Below, piece by piece: positions 1 to 5,904 of a DNA stretch of 9,424 nucleotides (positions are counted from its first letter, which is position 1; each line of letters starts with the position of its first letter). The notes under the pieces were generated by a model. The model was given only the letters and a program-made list of their open reading frames with translations. It had not been told where the DNA came from and made no database searches. The stretch spans positions 1-9,424 of the forward strand of contig CAZFZQ010000032.1 of the NCBI GenBank assembly GCA_964522845.1. The letters run 5' to 3'. The position numbers were made by a program, and so were the translations under genes. The stretch is from CAZFZQ01 sp964522845 (GTDB lineage Bacteria; Patescibacteriota; Patescibacteriia; GCA-002772895).

Positions 1-84
1 ATTAACCTAATTTCTAATTTATTATACCACAATAGCGGTTTTATTTGAAAAATAGGCGGATTTTTTGTTTCGCCCGCGGGGGTG

Positions 85-101
85 TATAATTTTTGTATAA
101 T
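85..101 (+). promoter_or_regulatory. Two consecutive -10-like TATAAT hexamers upstream of the mgtC-like gene
   Basis: TATAAT occurs at 85-90 and again at 96-101, both directly preceded by TG. Neither has a convincing -35 hexamer at 16-18 bases. The second would start transcription about 12 bases before the ATG at 120, leaving little room for a ribosome binding site, and none is visible. The rest of 1-119 shows no gene. Confidence 0.4.
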
Positions 102-119
102 TAAGATTAGTTTTTTAAT

Positions 120-581
120 ATGCTAACCATATCAACGCAAGAAGTGATTATACGCCTTTTGGCGGCCTTTGTTATTTCCGGGCTCATCGGTTTGGAGCGT
201 GAGTATTATCGGCGGCCGGCCGGGCTTCGCACTAACATAATGGTAGGCGTTGGCGCCGCTCTTATTACCATCGTTTCGGCGCAGGCGGCTTATCTCTTTA
301 AGGACTTTGCCGTTGACCCCACGCGCATCGCCGCGCAAATAGTTATTGGCATTGGATTTTTGGGAGCAGGCACGATTTTACACAAAGGTTCGTCCGCGGT
401 TATCGGACTTACTACCGCGGCAACGCTTTGGGTGGTGGCTGGTTTGGGCATAGCCATCGGGTTCGGGTTTTATATTGAAGCGGCGGTTGCGGCAGGGCTG
501 GTATTTTTCACATTTCTTGTTCTCTCCAAATTGGTACCCGTCATCAGACGAGAAAAAGACAAAGAGCGGGAGGAGGAGTAA
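120..581 (+). CDS. MgtC/SapB family membrane protein, short form
   Basis: This 153-residue inner-membrane protein carries the MgtC/SapB N-terminal domain. Sequence hallmarks are GLIGLERE at residues 21-28, the arginine-rich RRPAGLRTN at 31-39, and the glycine-rich GIGFLGAGTIL around 77-87 followed by GLTTAATLW at 96-104. About four hydrophobic segments are visible, near 9-24, 40-60, 70-88 and 96-138. The charged tail (RREKDKEREEE) should be cytoplasmic. Canonical MgtC proteins of about 225 residues add a soluble ACT-like domain that is missing here, so it matches the shorter SapB-like members. MgtC itself supports growth at low Mg2+ and modulates the F-type ATP synthase in Salmonella; the role of short members is unclear. 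The ATG at 120 has no Shine-Dalgarno upstream. The family is clear, the function is not. A diverged copy of its last codons lies at 656-707. Confidence 0.88.
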   Translation: MLTISTQEVIIRLLAAFVISGLIGLEREYYRRPAGLRTNIMVGVGAALITIVSAQAAYLFKDFAVDPTRIAAQIVIGIGFLGAGTILHKGSSAVIGLTTAATLWVVAGLGIAIGFGFYIEAAVAAGLVFFTFLVLSKLVPVIRREKDKEREEE

Positions 582-583
582 AT
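529..583 (+). repeat. Direct-repeat copy 1 (3' end of the mgtC-like gene)
   Basis: This stretch encodes the last residues LVPVIRREKDKEREEE plus the stop. It matches 656-707 over its whole length with scattered substitutions and a one-codon length difference. Confidence 0.75.
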
Positions 584-598
584 AGTAGCTCGCATAGC

Positions 599-638
599 CA
601 TTTCATTTTTACTACAATATAGTAGAAAAACTGAAATG
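599..638. repeat. Long imperfect hairpin after the mgtC-like gene
   Basis: CATTTCA (599-605) pairs with TGAAATG (632-638). TTTT against AAAA and TACTA (610-614) against TAGTA (620-624) extend the stem, with one or two bulged bases and the five-base loop CAATA. No T-tract follows on the plus strand, so it is not a standard intrinsic terminator. It may still end transcription, stabilise a 3' end, or be the edge of a lost element. Confidence 0.5.
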
Positions 639-655
639 TATATTTGGCGAGGAAT

Positions 656-707
656 AATTGGCGCCCGTCATCAGGCGGGAGAAAAATGAAGAGCGGGAGG
701 AGTAAAT
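656..707 (+). pseudogene. Decayed 3' remnant of a second mgtC-like gene
   Basis: From codon TTG at 658 the reading is LAPVIRREKNEEREE-stop (703-705), aligning with the C-terminus LVPVIRREKDKEREEE of the gene at 120-581. Several differences are synonymous (AGA/AGG, CGA/CGG, GAA/GAG), so this looks like the tail of a diverged paralogue, not a recent duplication. An in-frame TAA at 655-657 blocks translation from upstream and the remaining coding sequence is absent. It lies just before the restriction module, so it may mark where flanking DNA was lost when that module arrived. Confidence 0.65.
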
Positions 708-710
708 TTA

Positions 711-739
711 TTGAGAAAATAGCGGATTAAAGATAGTAT
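711..739 (+). promoter_or_regulatory. Sigma70-like promoter for the restriction-modification gene
   Basis: A -35 TTGAGA (711-716) is separated by exactly 17 bases from a -10 TAGTAT (734-739). Transcription would start near 746, about three bases before the ATG at 749, predicting an essentially leaderless mRNA. This agrees with the absence of any Shine-Dalgarno. Confidence 0.55.
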
Positions 740-748
740 GTAGATATT

Positions 749-1996
749 ATGAATAAACAAGAAGCCAAACAGCAAATACAAAAATTGGTTGAAAAATATC
801 AGCGAATAGCGGAAGCGGGAAAAACAAAATCATACAATGAGGCGCAAACTCGTAATGAGTTTATTGAGCCGCTTTTTGAGTTTTTGGGTTGGGATATGAG
901 AAATGTGGCGACTGATAATGAAGTAACCACCGAGGAGAGCACTTCCGGCGGCAGGATTGATTTGGCTTTTCGTGTAAATGATATTCCGGTGATGTTTTTG
1001 GAAGCCAAGGCGATGAAAGTGGACTTGGATAATTGGAAGTGGGCGGAACAGGCAATAAATTATAGTTGGAACAAAGGCGTCAGCTGGGCGATTTTAACTG
1101 ATTTTGAAAATATCAAAATTTTCAGCGCCGGAATTCCGCCCAAGAATCCGGCGCAGAATCTTTTTTTTGAGATAAGTTGTCATGATTATACTAAAAGTTT
1201 TGACCGACTCTGGTTGCTTTCCAAGGAAGGTTTTGAGAATAAACTATTGGACAAAGAGGCGAAAAAGCGGAAGGGGATAATCAAGCGAAAACAAGTTAGC
1301 GAGAAGCTTTTTGAAGATTTGATGGCGTGGCGTGTTTTGCTCACCAAAGATTTTAAAAAGCAAAATAATTTGACCGCAGAAGAACTGGACGAGGGCGTGC
1401 AAAGAATTCTTGACCGCCTGATTTTTATCCGCACCGCCGAGGACAGAAAAATTGCGCCGGATGTTTTGCTTGGTGTTTTAAGAAGCGGGAAAGCCAACTT
1501 ATACCAACAATTAACGAAAGTTTTTCGCAATTTTGACGAAGGATTTGATTCGCGTCTTTTTGCGCCCCACTATTGCGATGAATGGAAAGCGGACGACAAA
1601 ATAATTGCCGAAATAATCAACGGGCTTTACGAGACCAAAGACGGCTATCGCTATGACTTTGCCGCTATTTCGGTTGATGTGCTGGGTTCCATTTATCAGC
1701 ATTACCTCGGCTATGTTTTGTCCAAAGCCAAAAGAGGCGATGAACCAACTAAACGGCAAAACAAGCGCAAGACGCAGGGCATTTTTTATACGCCGCGCTA
1801 TATTGCTGATTTTATCGTCAAAGAAACGTTGGGCGAAGTTTTAAAAAAGACAAAGCCAAAAGACATTTCAAAAATTAAAGTTCTGGATCCATCTTGCGGT
1901 TCCGGCTCATTTTTGACCGCCGCCTATGACGAGTTTTTAAAATACCACGAACGGCAAAAAAACAAACGAGCTTGTTCACTAAACTGGATATTCTAA
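749..1996 (+). CDS. Type IIG restriction-modification enzyme, N-terminal part (nuclease and methylase motif I), frameshifted
   Basis: This frame encodes the front half of a single-chain restriction-modification protein that cuts DNA and methylates adenine. Residues 1-150 form an HSDR_N-like PD-(D/E)XK nuclease: D71 in RIDLAF, then E85-A-K87 in FLEAK. A helical connector follows (about 170-330). The N6-adenine methylase begins with QGIFYTPRYIADFIV near 342-356 and the SAM-binding motif I DPSCGSGSF at 380-388. The frame then runs into a stop 27 residues later. The remaining methylase continues in another frame from about 1963, so this 415-residue product alone would lack the catalytic NPPY motif and target recognition. 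The ATG at 749 follows a good promoter and has no Shine-Dalgarno. Either the gene is broken by a one-base loss in an A run, or the two frames are joined by -1 frameshifting into a protein of about 877 residues. Confidence 0.85.
   Translation: MNKQEAKQQIQKLVEKYQRIAEAGKTKSYNEAQTRNEFIEPLFEFLGWDMRNVATDNEVTTEESTSGGRIDLAFRVNDIPVMFLEAKAMKVDLDNWKWAEQAINYSWNKGVSWAILTDFENIKIFSAGIPPKNPAQNLFFEISCHDYTKSFDRLWLLSKEGFENKLLDKEAKKRKGIIKRKQVSEKLFEDLMAWRVLLTKDFKKQNNLTAEELDEGVQRILDRLIFIRTAEDRKIAPDVLLGVLRSGKANLYQQLTKVFRNFDEGFDSRLFAPHYCDEWKADDKIIAEIINGLYETKDGYRYDFAAISVDVLGSIYQHYLGYVLSKAKRGDEPTKRQNKRKTQGIFYTPRYIADFIVKETLGEVLKKTKPKDISKIKVLDPSCGSGSFLTAAYDEFLKYHERQKNKRACSLNWIF
1957..1963 (+). other. Frameshift point with A AAA AAC slippery heptamer
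   Basis: Seven A's (1956-1962) followed by C lie where the two restriction-modification frames overlap. In the upstream frame the codons are CAA (1955-1957), AAA and AAC, giving a correctly phased A AAA AAC heptamer. Slipping back one base gives AAA-AAA, then CAA ACG AGC TTG, straight into the downstream frame. Adding one A to the run would have the same effect. No strong downstream hairpin or upstream SD-like stimulator is evident, which favours a simple indel. Confidence 0.5.
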
Positions 1997-3381
1997 AAAA
2001 CAATCTTTATGGCGTTGACCTTGACGGACAAGCCGTAGAAATCGCGCAATTGAATTTGTTGCTCAAGGTGCTCTTTCAACGCGGGCGTTTGCCGAACCTA
2101 CAGAGTAATATTCGCAATGGCAATTCGCTTGTTTCCGGCAATGAGGAAAGTTTAAAACCATATTTCGGCGACAAATGGCGCGAGCAAAAACCATTCAATT
2201 GGCAGGAAGAATTCAAAGATGTCTTCGCGCAAGGCGGTTTCGATGTGATTATCGGCAACCCGCCGTATGCCGATGTTCGGAAAATTGATAAAAAAATAAA
2301 AAGTTATTTATTTGATCAATTTATAACCGCAAAAAATAGGACTAATTTGTTTTCCATTTTTATTGAGAGGAGCATAGGATTATTAAAAAATGATGGGTAT
2401 TTGGGATTTATTATTCCAGATACAATTTTGACTCATTCATCTTTTTCTGAACTAAGAAAAAAGATTGTTCAATTGTGTAAAATTAAAAAAATTATAAATT
2501 TAGGTTCAGGCGTATTTAAGGACGCCCAAGTTGATACAATTATTCTTATTTTACAAAAAAATAACAAAACCAAGGATCATTTTATTGAAATATTAAAAAG
2601 AGAGGGATCTCGGTTTGTAGAAATATATAAAATTGCCCAAGAAGATTTTCAGGATGATGAAGAAAATAGATTTATTATTGTAGACCCAATATTAAACAAT
2701 TTATTGAGAAAAATTGAAAAAGACAGGAATCCTCTATTTGAGTTTTATCATAGTTTTAATGGAATCAATCCGGGTAATCAAAGAGGAAAATTAGTGACAA
2801 AAACACCACCAAAAAATGATCTAAGATATAAAAAAGTTATTGATGGGAAAAATATATCTCGATATCTCGTTGTTTGGGGAGGGGAATGGGTCTTGTACGA
2901 TAAAAAAATGCTTGCAAGGGCAAGAGATGAAAATATTTTTTTAGCAAAACCTAAAATTATTTTACAAAAAATTGGAATTGGTTTAGTAGCTGGATTAGAT
3001 GAAAAACAGTTATATACCTTAATCAACACGACGATTTTGATTCAAAAAAAGAGCGGATATAATTATTTATTTATATTTGCATTATTAAATTCAAAACTAT
3101 TAAATTTTTATTACAAAAGTAAATTTCTTGGTATACAAATTAAAACTGAATTTCTTGAAAAATTACCACTACCAAACGCAAGCCAAGCCGAGCAGGAAAA
3201 AATCGCCAAAAAAGCGAAAACAATGATTGATTTAAATAAAGAACTGCACGTCGTGCCGCCCAACACCGACAAATATGAGAAAATAAAAAGAGAGATTGAA
3301 AAATTAGACGAAGAAATTGACCAAGAAATTTATAAACTTTATGGGCTTACTGACGAAGAAATAAAAATAATTGAAGCATAG
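1972..3381 (+). CDS. Type IIG restriction-modification enzyme, C-terminal part (methylase NPPY motif and target-recognition domain)
   Basis: This frame continues the enzyme begun at 749. KLDILKNNLYGVDLDGQAVE (5-24) is the methylase segment after motif I, and FDVIIGNPPY (90-99) holds the catalytic NPPY of N6-adenine methylases. Residues about 270-410 resemble a TaqI-like specificity domain: YKKVIDGKNISRY, then FALLNSKLLNFYYK and FLEKLPLP. The C-terminus has a coiled-coil-like stretch and the typical ending IDQEIYKLYGLTDEEI. The TTG at 1972 is only the first possible initiation codon; the frame is open from 1930, and homology to single-chain enzymes implies it is read as a fusion. GC falls from about 48% (2041-2280) to about 23% (2281-2520) just after NPPYADVR and recovers near 3170. 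This suggests the specificity half was exchanged. The gene ends six bases before the next start. Confidence 0.83.
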   Translation: MFTKLDILKNNLYGVDLDGQAVEIAQLNLLLKVLFQRGRLPNLQSNIRNGNSLVSGNEESLKPYFGDKWREQKPFNWQEEFKDVFAQGGFDVIIGNPPYADVRKIDKKIKSYLFDQFITAKNRTNLFSIFIERSIGLLKNDGYLGFIIPDTILTHSSFSELRKKIVQLCKIKKIINLGSGVFKDAQVDTIILILQKNNKTKDHFIEILKREGSRFVEIYKIAQEDFQDDEENRFIIVDPILNNLLRKIEKDRNPLFEFYHSFNGINPGNQRGKLVTKTPPKNDLRYKKVIDGKNISRYLVVWGGEWVLYDKKMLARARDENIFLAKPKIILQKIGIGLVAGLDEKQLYTLINTTILIQKKSGYNYLFIFALLNSKLLNFYYKSKFLGIQIKTEFLEKLPLPNASQAEQEKIAKKAKTMIDLNKELHVVPPNTDKYEKIKREIEKLDEEIDQEIYKLYGLTDEEIKIIEA

Positions 3382-3387
3382 TTTATT

Positions 3388-4737
3388 GTGTTTGATGATA
3401 AAGACGATAAAAAATTACTAAGAATTTTACTGGATTCTGATTCGTTGAAGTCAGAAAGTGCGAAAAGATTATTAAACTATTCTGACAACGAGTTTTTTGA
3501 ATTTGTTTCTATTGGAAAATCTGCCAAACACACAGAAGCCGACCTTTCATTTAGCTCCGAAAAAGATGTTAATGAGATTGTGGTTGATAAATCAAAAGAT
3601 AGATTGCGTGGCTATAAAGAGCATTTGGGTTTTTTCTATAAAATTTCTGATATACAAATGTTTTCGAAATCGCTTGATATAAAATACGACGATCTAATTT
3701 TGACTTATATTTTGGAAACTTTTGCGGATGCAAATAAGAGAAAAACAATTTTAGTCACGGAAAGGAAAAAATTACTCAATCGGCTGAATTGGCAAAAGAA
3801 CGGATTCCCCAAATTATCCGCAAATAGTGTACTTGGACCCGACGAGGCAATAATATTCATTGATTTATATTGTAAAGATAAAAATAAATTTCTTATTGCT
3901 CCAAATTTTTATGCGAATAGGGGGCGCTGGTATTTATACTCATTGAAAACAAAATTAACCAATTATCAATCAGTCTGGTCAACCGTTGTTTTTGGCGGTA
4001 AGCGTTTGGAAGAATTAACGGACATTACTGCTTCGCTTGGAGACAGAATAACGGATATGCTTGTGGCGATAGATGAGATCGGGAAAAATTATTACAATGG
4101 TGTAAATAATGATACACGAGACGCTATCATTTATCATTTTAATTACTGGATTACATTATTCACCGGGGTTTTTGATTCATTGGCTTGGATTTCAAAGTAT
4201 CGTTATCAAATTAAATTTGATAAATTTGAAAGAATTGGCCTAAGAAAAAATTGGCAAAAAGATTTTACAAATTTTCTATTCAAGAAAAACGATAAAATTA
4301 AAACCTTCCTTGACAAAAATTTTTCTGTTGTAAATTTAATGTATGATCCAAGAGATTTAATTATGCACAGGGCAAGACTAAGGGGAGTTCGTTTTAACAA
4401 TGAAAACGAGAATTTTTATTTTAATATGGTACGAATACCCGAAGAATTTTTTAACCGAATCGTTGCACTATCAAGAGAAAGGGGTAATATGCTCGAAAAA
4501 TGGGGACATTATAAATCACATGGAGAATATTTTCTTGAACCATATCGGTTCATTAAAAAAGCTACGCCGGAGTTAATTAATTTTGTAAATGAATTTCTTG
4601 GTTTGCTGGATTTTGACGAATATAAAAGAACGATACCTGAATTGAAAAAGAAAATTAAAGACGATTATAAATCCGATTCGCATAAACGATTTTTACAAGA
4701 TCTCAATAATTTTGATAAATATAGATTGGGATATTAG
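3388..4737 (+). CDS. Uncharacterised protein with a HEPN-like R-x4-H motif, paired with the restriction enzyme
   Basis: I do not recognise a named family for this 449-residue soluble protein. It begins at GTG six bases after the stop of the restriction-modification gene, with no other start nearby and no visible Shine-Dalgarno, so it is probably translated from the same mRNA. Residues 1-130 are charged and mainly helical. A middle part (about 155-210) contains likely beta strands. Helices around 215-275 (including YHFNYWITLFTGVFDSLAWI) are followed by YDPRDLIMHRARLRG, with R322-D323 and H327 in an R-x4-H arrangement. HEPN ribonucleases of toxins and abortive-infection proteins use R-x4-6-H as their active site on the last helices of an all-alpha bundle, which fits this order. 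The gene is AT-rich, like the specificity domain upstream. A defence RNase or restriction accessory is plausible but inferred; a structural or regulatory role is possible. Confidence 0.6.
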   Translation: MFDDKDDKKLLRILLDSDSLKSESAKRLLNYSDNEFFEFVSIGKSAKHTEADLSFSSEKDVNEIVVDKSKDRLRGYKEHLGFFYKISDIQMFSKSLDIKYDDLILTYILETFADANKRKTILVTERKKLLNRLNWQKNGFPKLSANSVLGPDEAIIFIDLYCKDKNKFLIAPNFYANRGRWYLYSLKTKLTNYQSVWSTVVFGGKRLEELTDITASLGDRITDMLVAIDEIGKNYYNGVNNDTRDAIIYHFNYWITLFTGVFDSLAWISKYRYQIKFDKFERIGLRKNWQKDFTNFLFKKNDKIKTFLDKNFSVVNLMYDPRDLIMHRARLRGVRFNNENENFYFNMVRIPEEFFNRIVALSRERGNMLEKWGHYKSHGEYFLEPYRFIKKATPELINFVNEFLGLLDFDEYKRTIPELKKKIKDDYKSDSHKRFLQDLNNFDKYRLGY

Positions 4738-4806
4738 AAATATGCGGTGCACCGGCTTCGTTGACACATTTGTTCGTTTTACTATTTCGTATATGAAAGA
4801 TAATTT

Positions 4807-4832
4807 ATGCTCACCAAATCTGATTTTATGAA
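4807..4832 (+). repeat. Direct repeat, left copy, flanking the repeat-BRO segment
   Basis: These 26 bases match 5879-5904 with two mismatches. The pair brackets about 1.05 kb holding a hairpin, a palindromic repeat and the BRO-like gene. Confidence 0.7.
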
Positions 4833-4857
4833 CATTCCAATATTCTCAAGAATGTGA
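4807..4857 (+). pseudogene. Truncated 5' end of a DUF2779-like nuclease gene
   Basis: ATG at 4807 opens a 16-codon frame starting MLTKSDFM and stopping at TGA (4855-4857). The first eight residues are identical to the start of the intact nuclease gene at 5879. The nucleotides differ only at two synonymous third positions across 4807-4832 against 5879-5904. After base 4832 the similarity ends abruptly at the start of a hairpin. The fragment is best read as a remnant of a paralogue or of the original gene start, cut off by the element now lying between the two copies. Confidence 0.6.
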
Positions 4858-4866
4858 GAATGTTGG
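4837..4866. repeat. Stem-loop at the left edge of the inserted segment
   Basis: CCAATATTCTC (4837-4847) pairs over all 11 positions with GAGAATGTTGG (4856-4866), counting one G-U pair, around an eight-base loop. ATT and AAT outside can extend the stem past a GG bulge. It sits exactly where similarity to the DUF2779 start ends, so it may be the terminus of a mobile repeat. Confidence 0.55.
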
Positions 4867-4871
4867 GGAAT

Positions 4872-4993
4872 TGAGATTGCCACGGCCTTCCCACTTCGCT
4901 CTTCGAGCTTCCCACTTCGCCCGCTGGGCTTCGCGGGACAGGTCGCGGGACAAGTCGGCCTCGCAATGACAGAGGGGGCGGGAATGACAGTTG
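4872..4993. repeat. GC-rich palindromic intergenic repeat element
   Basis: The segment opens with GAGATTGCCACGGCC and, about 70 bases on, contains GGCCTCGCAATGACA, so the ends are imperfect inverted repeats. Inside are two tandem motifs: CTTCCCACTTCGC twice (4888-4900 and 4909-4921) and GCGGGACAGGTC/GCGGGACAAGTC. GGGAATGACA follows on the right. Composition is far more GC-rich than the neighbours. The GAGATTGCC...CTCGCAATGAC outline resembles dispersed noncoding repeats common in many bacterial genomes, so a short non-autonomous repeat is likely. No transposase is present in the window. Confidence 0.6.
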
Positions 4994-5013
4994 CGGGCAA
5001 TAATCCGAATTTT

Positions 5014-5877
5014 ATGCCAAATAAAAAAACAAACAATAAACAAATCACAATTTTTGAAGGCCAAAAAATACGCCGGCATTGGAACGACAAAGAAGATCTT
5101 TGGTATTTTTCAATAGTTGATATAATAGCCGCGCTAACAGAACAGCCAGACCACAAAAGAGCCCAAAGTTATTGGACAACGCTGAAAAATCGCTTAAAAC
5201 AGGAAGGAAGCGAGGTGGTTACAAAATGTAACCAACTGAAAATGCCAGCCGCGGATGGCAAATTTTACCTGACCGATGCGGCCGACACGGAAACAATGTT
5301 CAGAATAATTCAGTCGATTCCGTCGCCAAAAGCGGAACCATTCAAGCTTTGGCTGGCGCGAGTTGGCTATGAAAGAATTGAAGAAACTGAAGATCCGGAA
5401 AAAGCCATTCAACGAGCGCTGGTGACTTATCTTAAAAAGGGATATTCCAAAAATTGGGTTGATTTGCGCTTGAAAAGCATTGAAATCAGAAAAGACCTGA
5501 CTAATGAGTGGAACGAACGGGGTGTGAAAACAAACGACGAATTTGCTGTTTTAACTGACGATATTTCTTTTGCTTGGGCGGGATTAAAAACAAAGGACTA
5601 TAAAAAATATAAGGACTTAAAAAAAGAAAATTTGCGGGATAATATGACCAACTTGGAATTGATTTTGAATATGCTGGCGGAGACCGCGACCACTGAAATT
5701 TCCAAAAAGCGCGAACCAAAAACATTTCCGGAAAACAGGCAGGTGGCGCGCGAAGGCGGCGGCATTGCCGGCAATGCCAGAAAACAAATCGAAGCCAAAA
5801 CCGGCAAAAGCGTGATTACTGACAAGAACGCAAAAATATTGCACAGCGGGGATGTTAAAAAATTAAATAAAAATTAA
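5014..5877 (+). CDS. BRO-N domain protein, antirepressor/DinD-like
   Basis: From the ATG at 5014 the protein has 287 residues. Residues 11-120 match a BRO-N domain: ITIFEGQKIRRHWNDKEDLWYFSIVDIIAALT, the AQSYWTTLKNRLK helix, DGKFYLTDAADTETMFRIIQ, and FKLWLARVGYERIEE. The C-terminal half (about 130-275) ends with GGGIAGNARKQIEAKTGKSVI, typical of bacterial relatives of DNA-damage-inducible protein D and phage antirepressors. BRO-N domains bind DNA in viral and phage regulators, so a DNA-binding or repressor-modulating role is likely, but no target is known. An in-frame ATG at 4966 would add 16 residues, but these lie inside the palindromic repeat and are unlike the family, so 5014 is preferred. 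The stop is one base before the next gene's ATG, implying cotranscription. It may be a remnant of a mobile element. Confidence 0.82.
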   Translation: MPNKKTNNKQITIFEGQKIRRHWNDKEDLWYFSIVDIIAALTEQPDHKRAQSYWTTLKNRLKQEGSEVVTKCNQLKMPAADGKFYLTDAADTETMFRIIQSIPSPKAEPFKLWLARVGYERIEETEDPEKAIQRALVTYLKKGYSKNWVDLRLKSIEIRKDLTNEWNERGVKTNDEFAVLTDDISFAWAGLKTKDYKKYKDLKKENLRDNMTNLELILNMLAETATTEISKKREPKTFPENRQVAREGGGIAGNARKQIEAKTGKSVITDKNAKILHSGDVKKLNKN

Positions 5878-5878
5878 A

Positions 5879-5904
5879 ATGCTCACGAAATCCGATTTTA
5901 TGAA
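5879..5904 (+). repeat. Direct repeat, right copy (start of the DUF2779 gene)
   Basis: This copy is matched at 4807-4832 with two synonymous differences and forms the first codons of the intact nuclease gene. Confidence 0.7.

Noticed and set aside
749..3381. Alternative genetic code (TGA read as glycine, as in some CPR groups) to explain the split gene
   Set aside because: The upstream frame ends at TAA, not TGA, and the continuation is in another frame. The other genes are open without TGA recoding.
4761..4789. Perfect -35 TTGACA (4761-4766) upstream of the DUF2779 fragment
   Set aside because: The only -10-like partner at allowed spacing is TATTTC at 16 bases, and TACTAT lies only 13 bases away. 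It may be a relic promoter of the truncated gene, but the support is too weak.
4833..5878. Insertion sequence
   Set aside because: No transposase or recombinase is encoded. The evidence supports only a repeat-bearing cassette.
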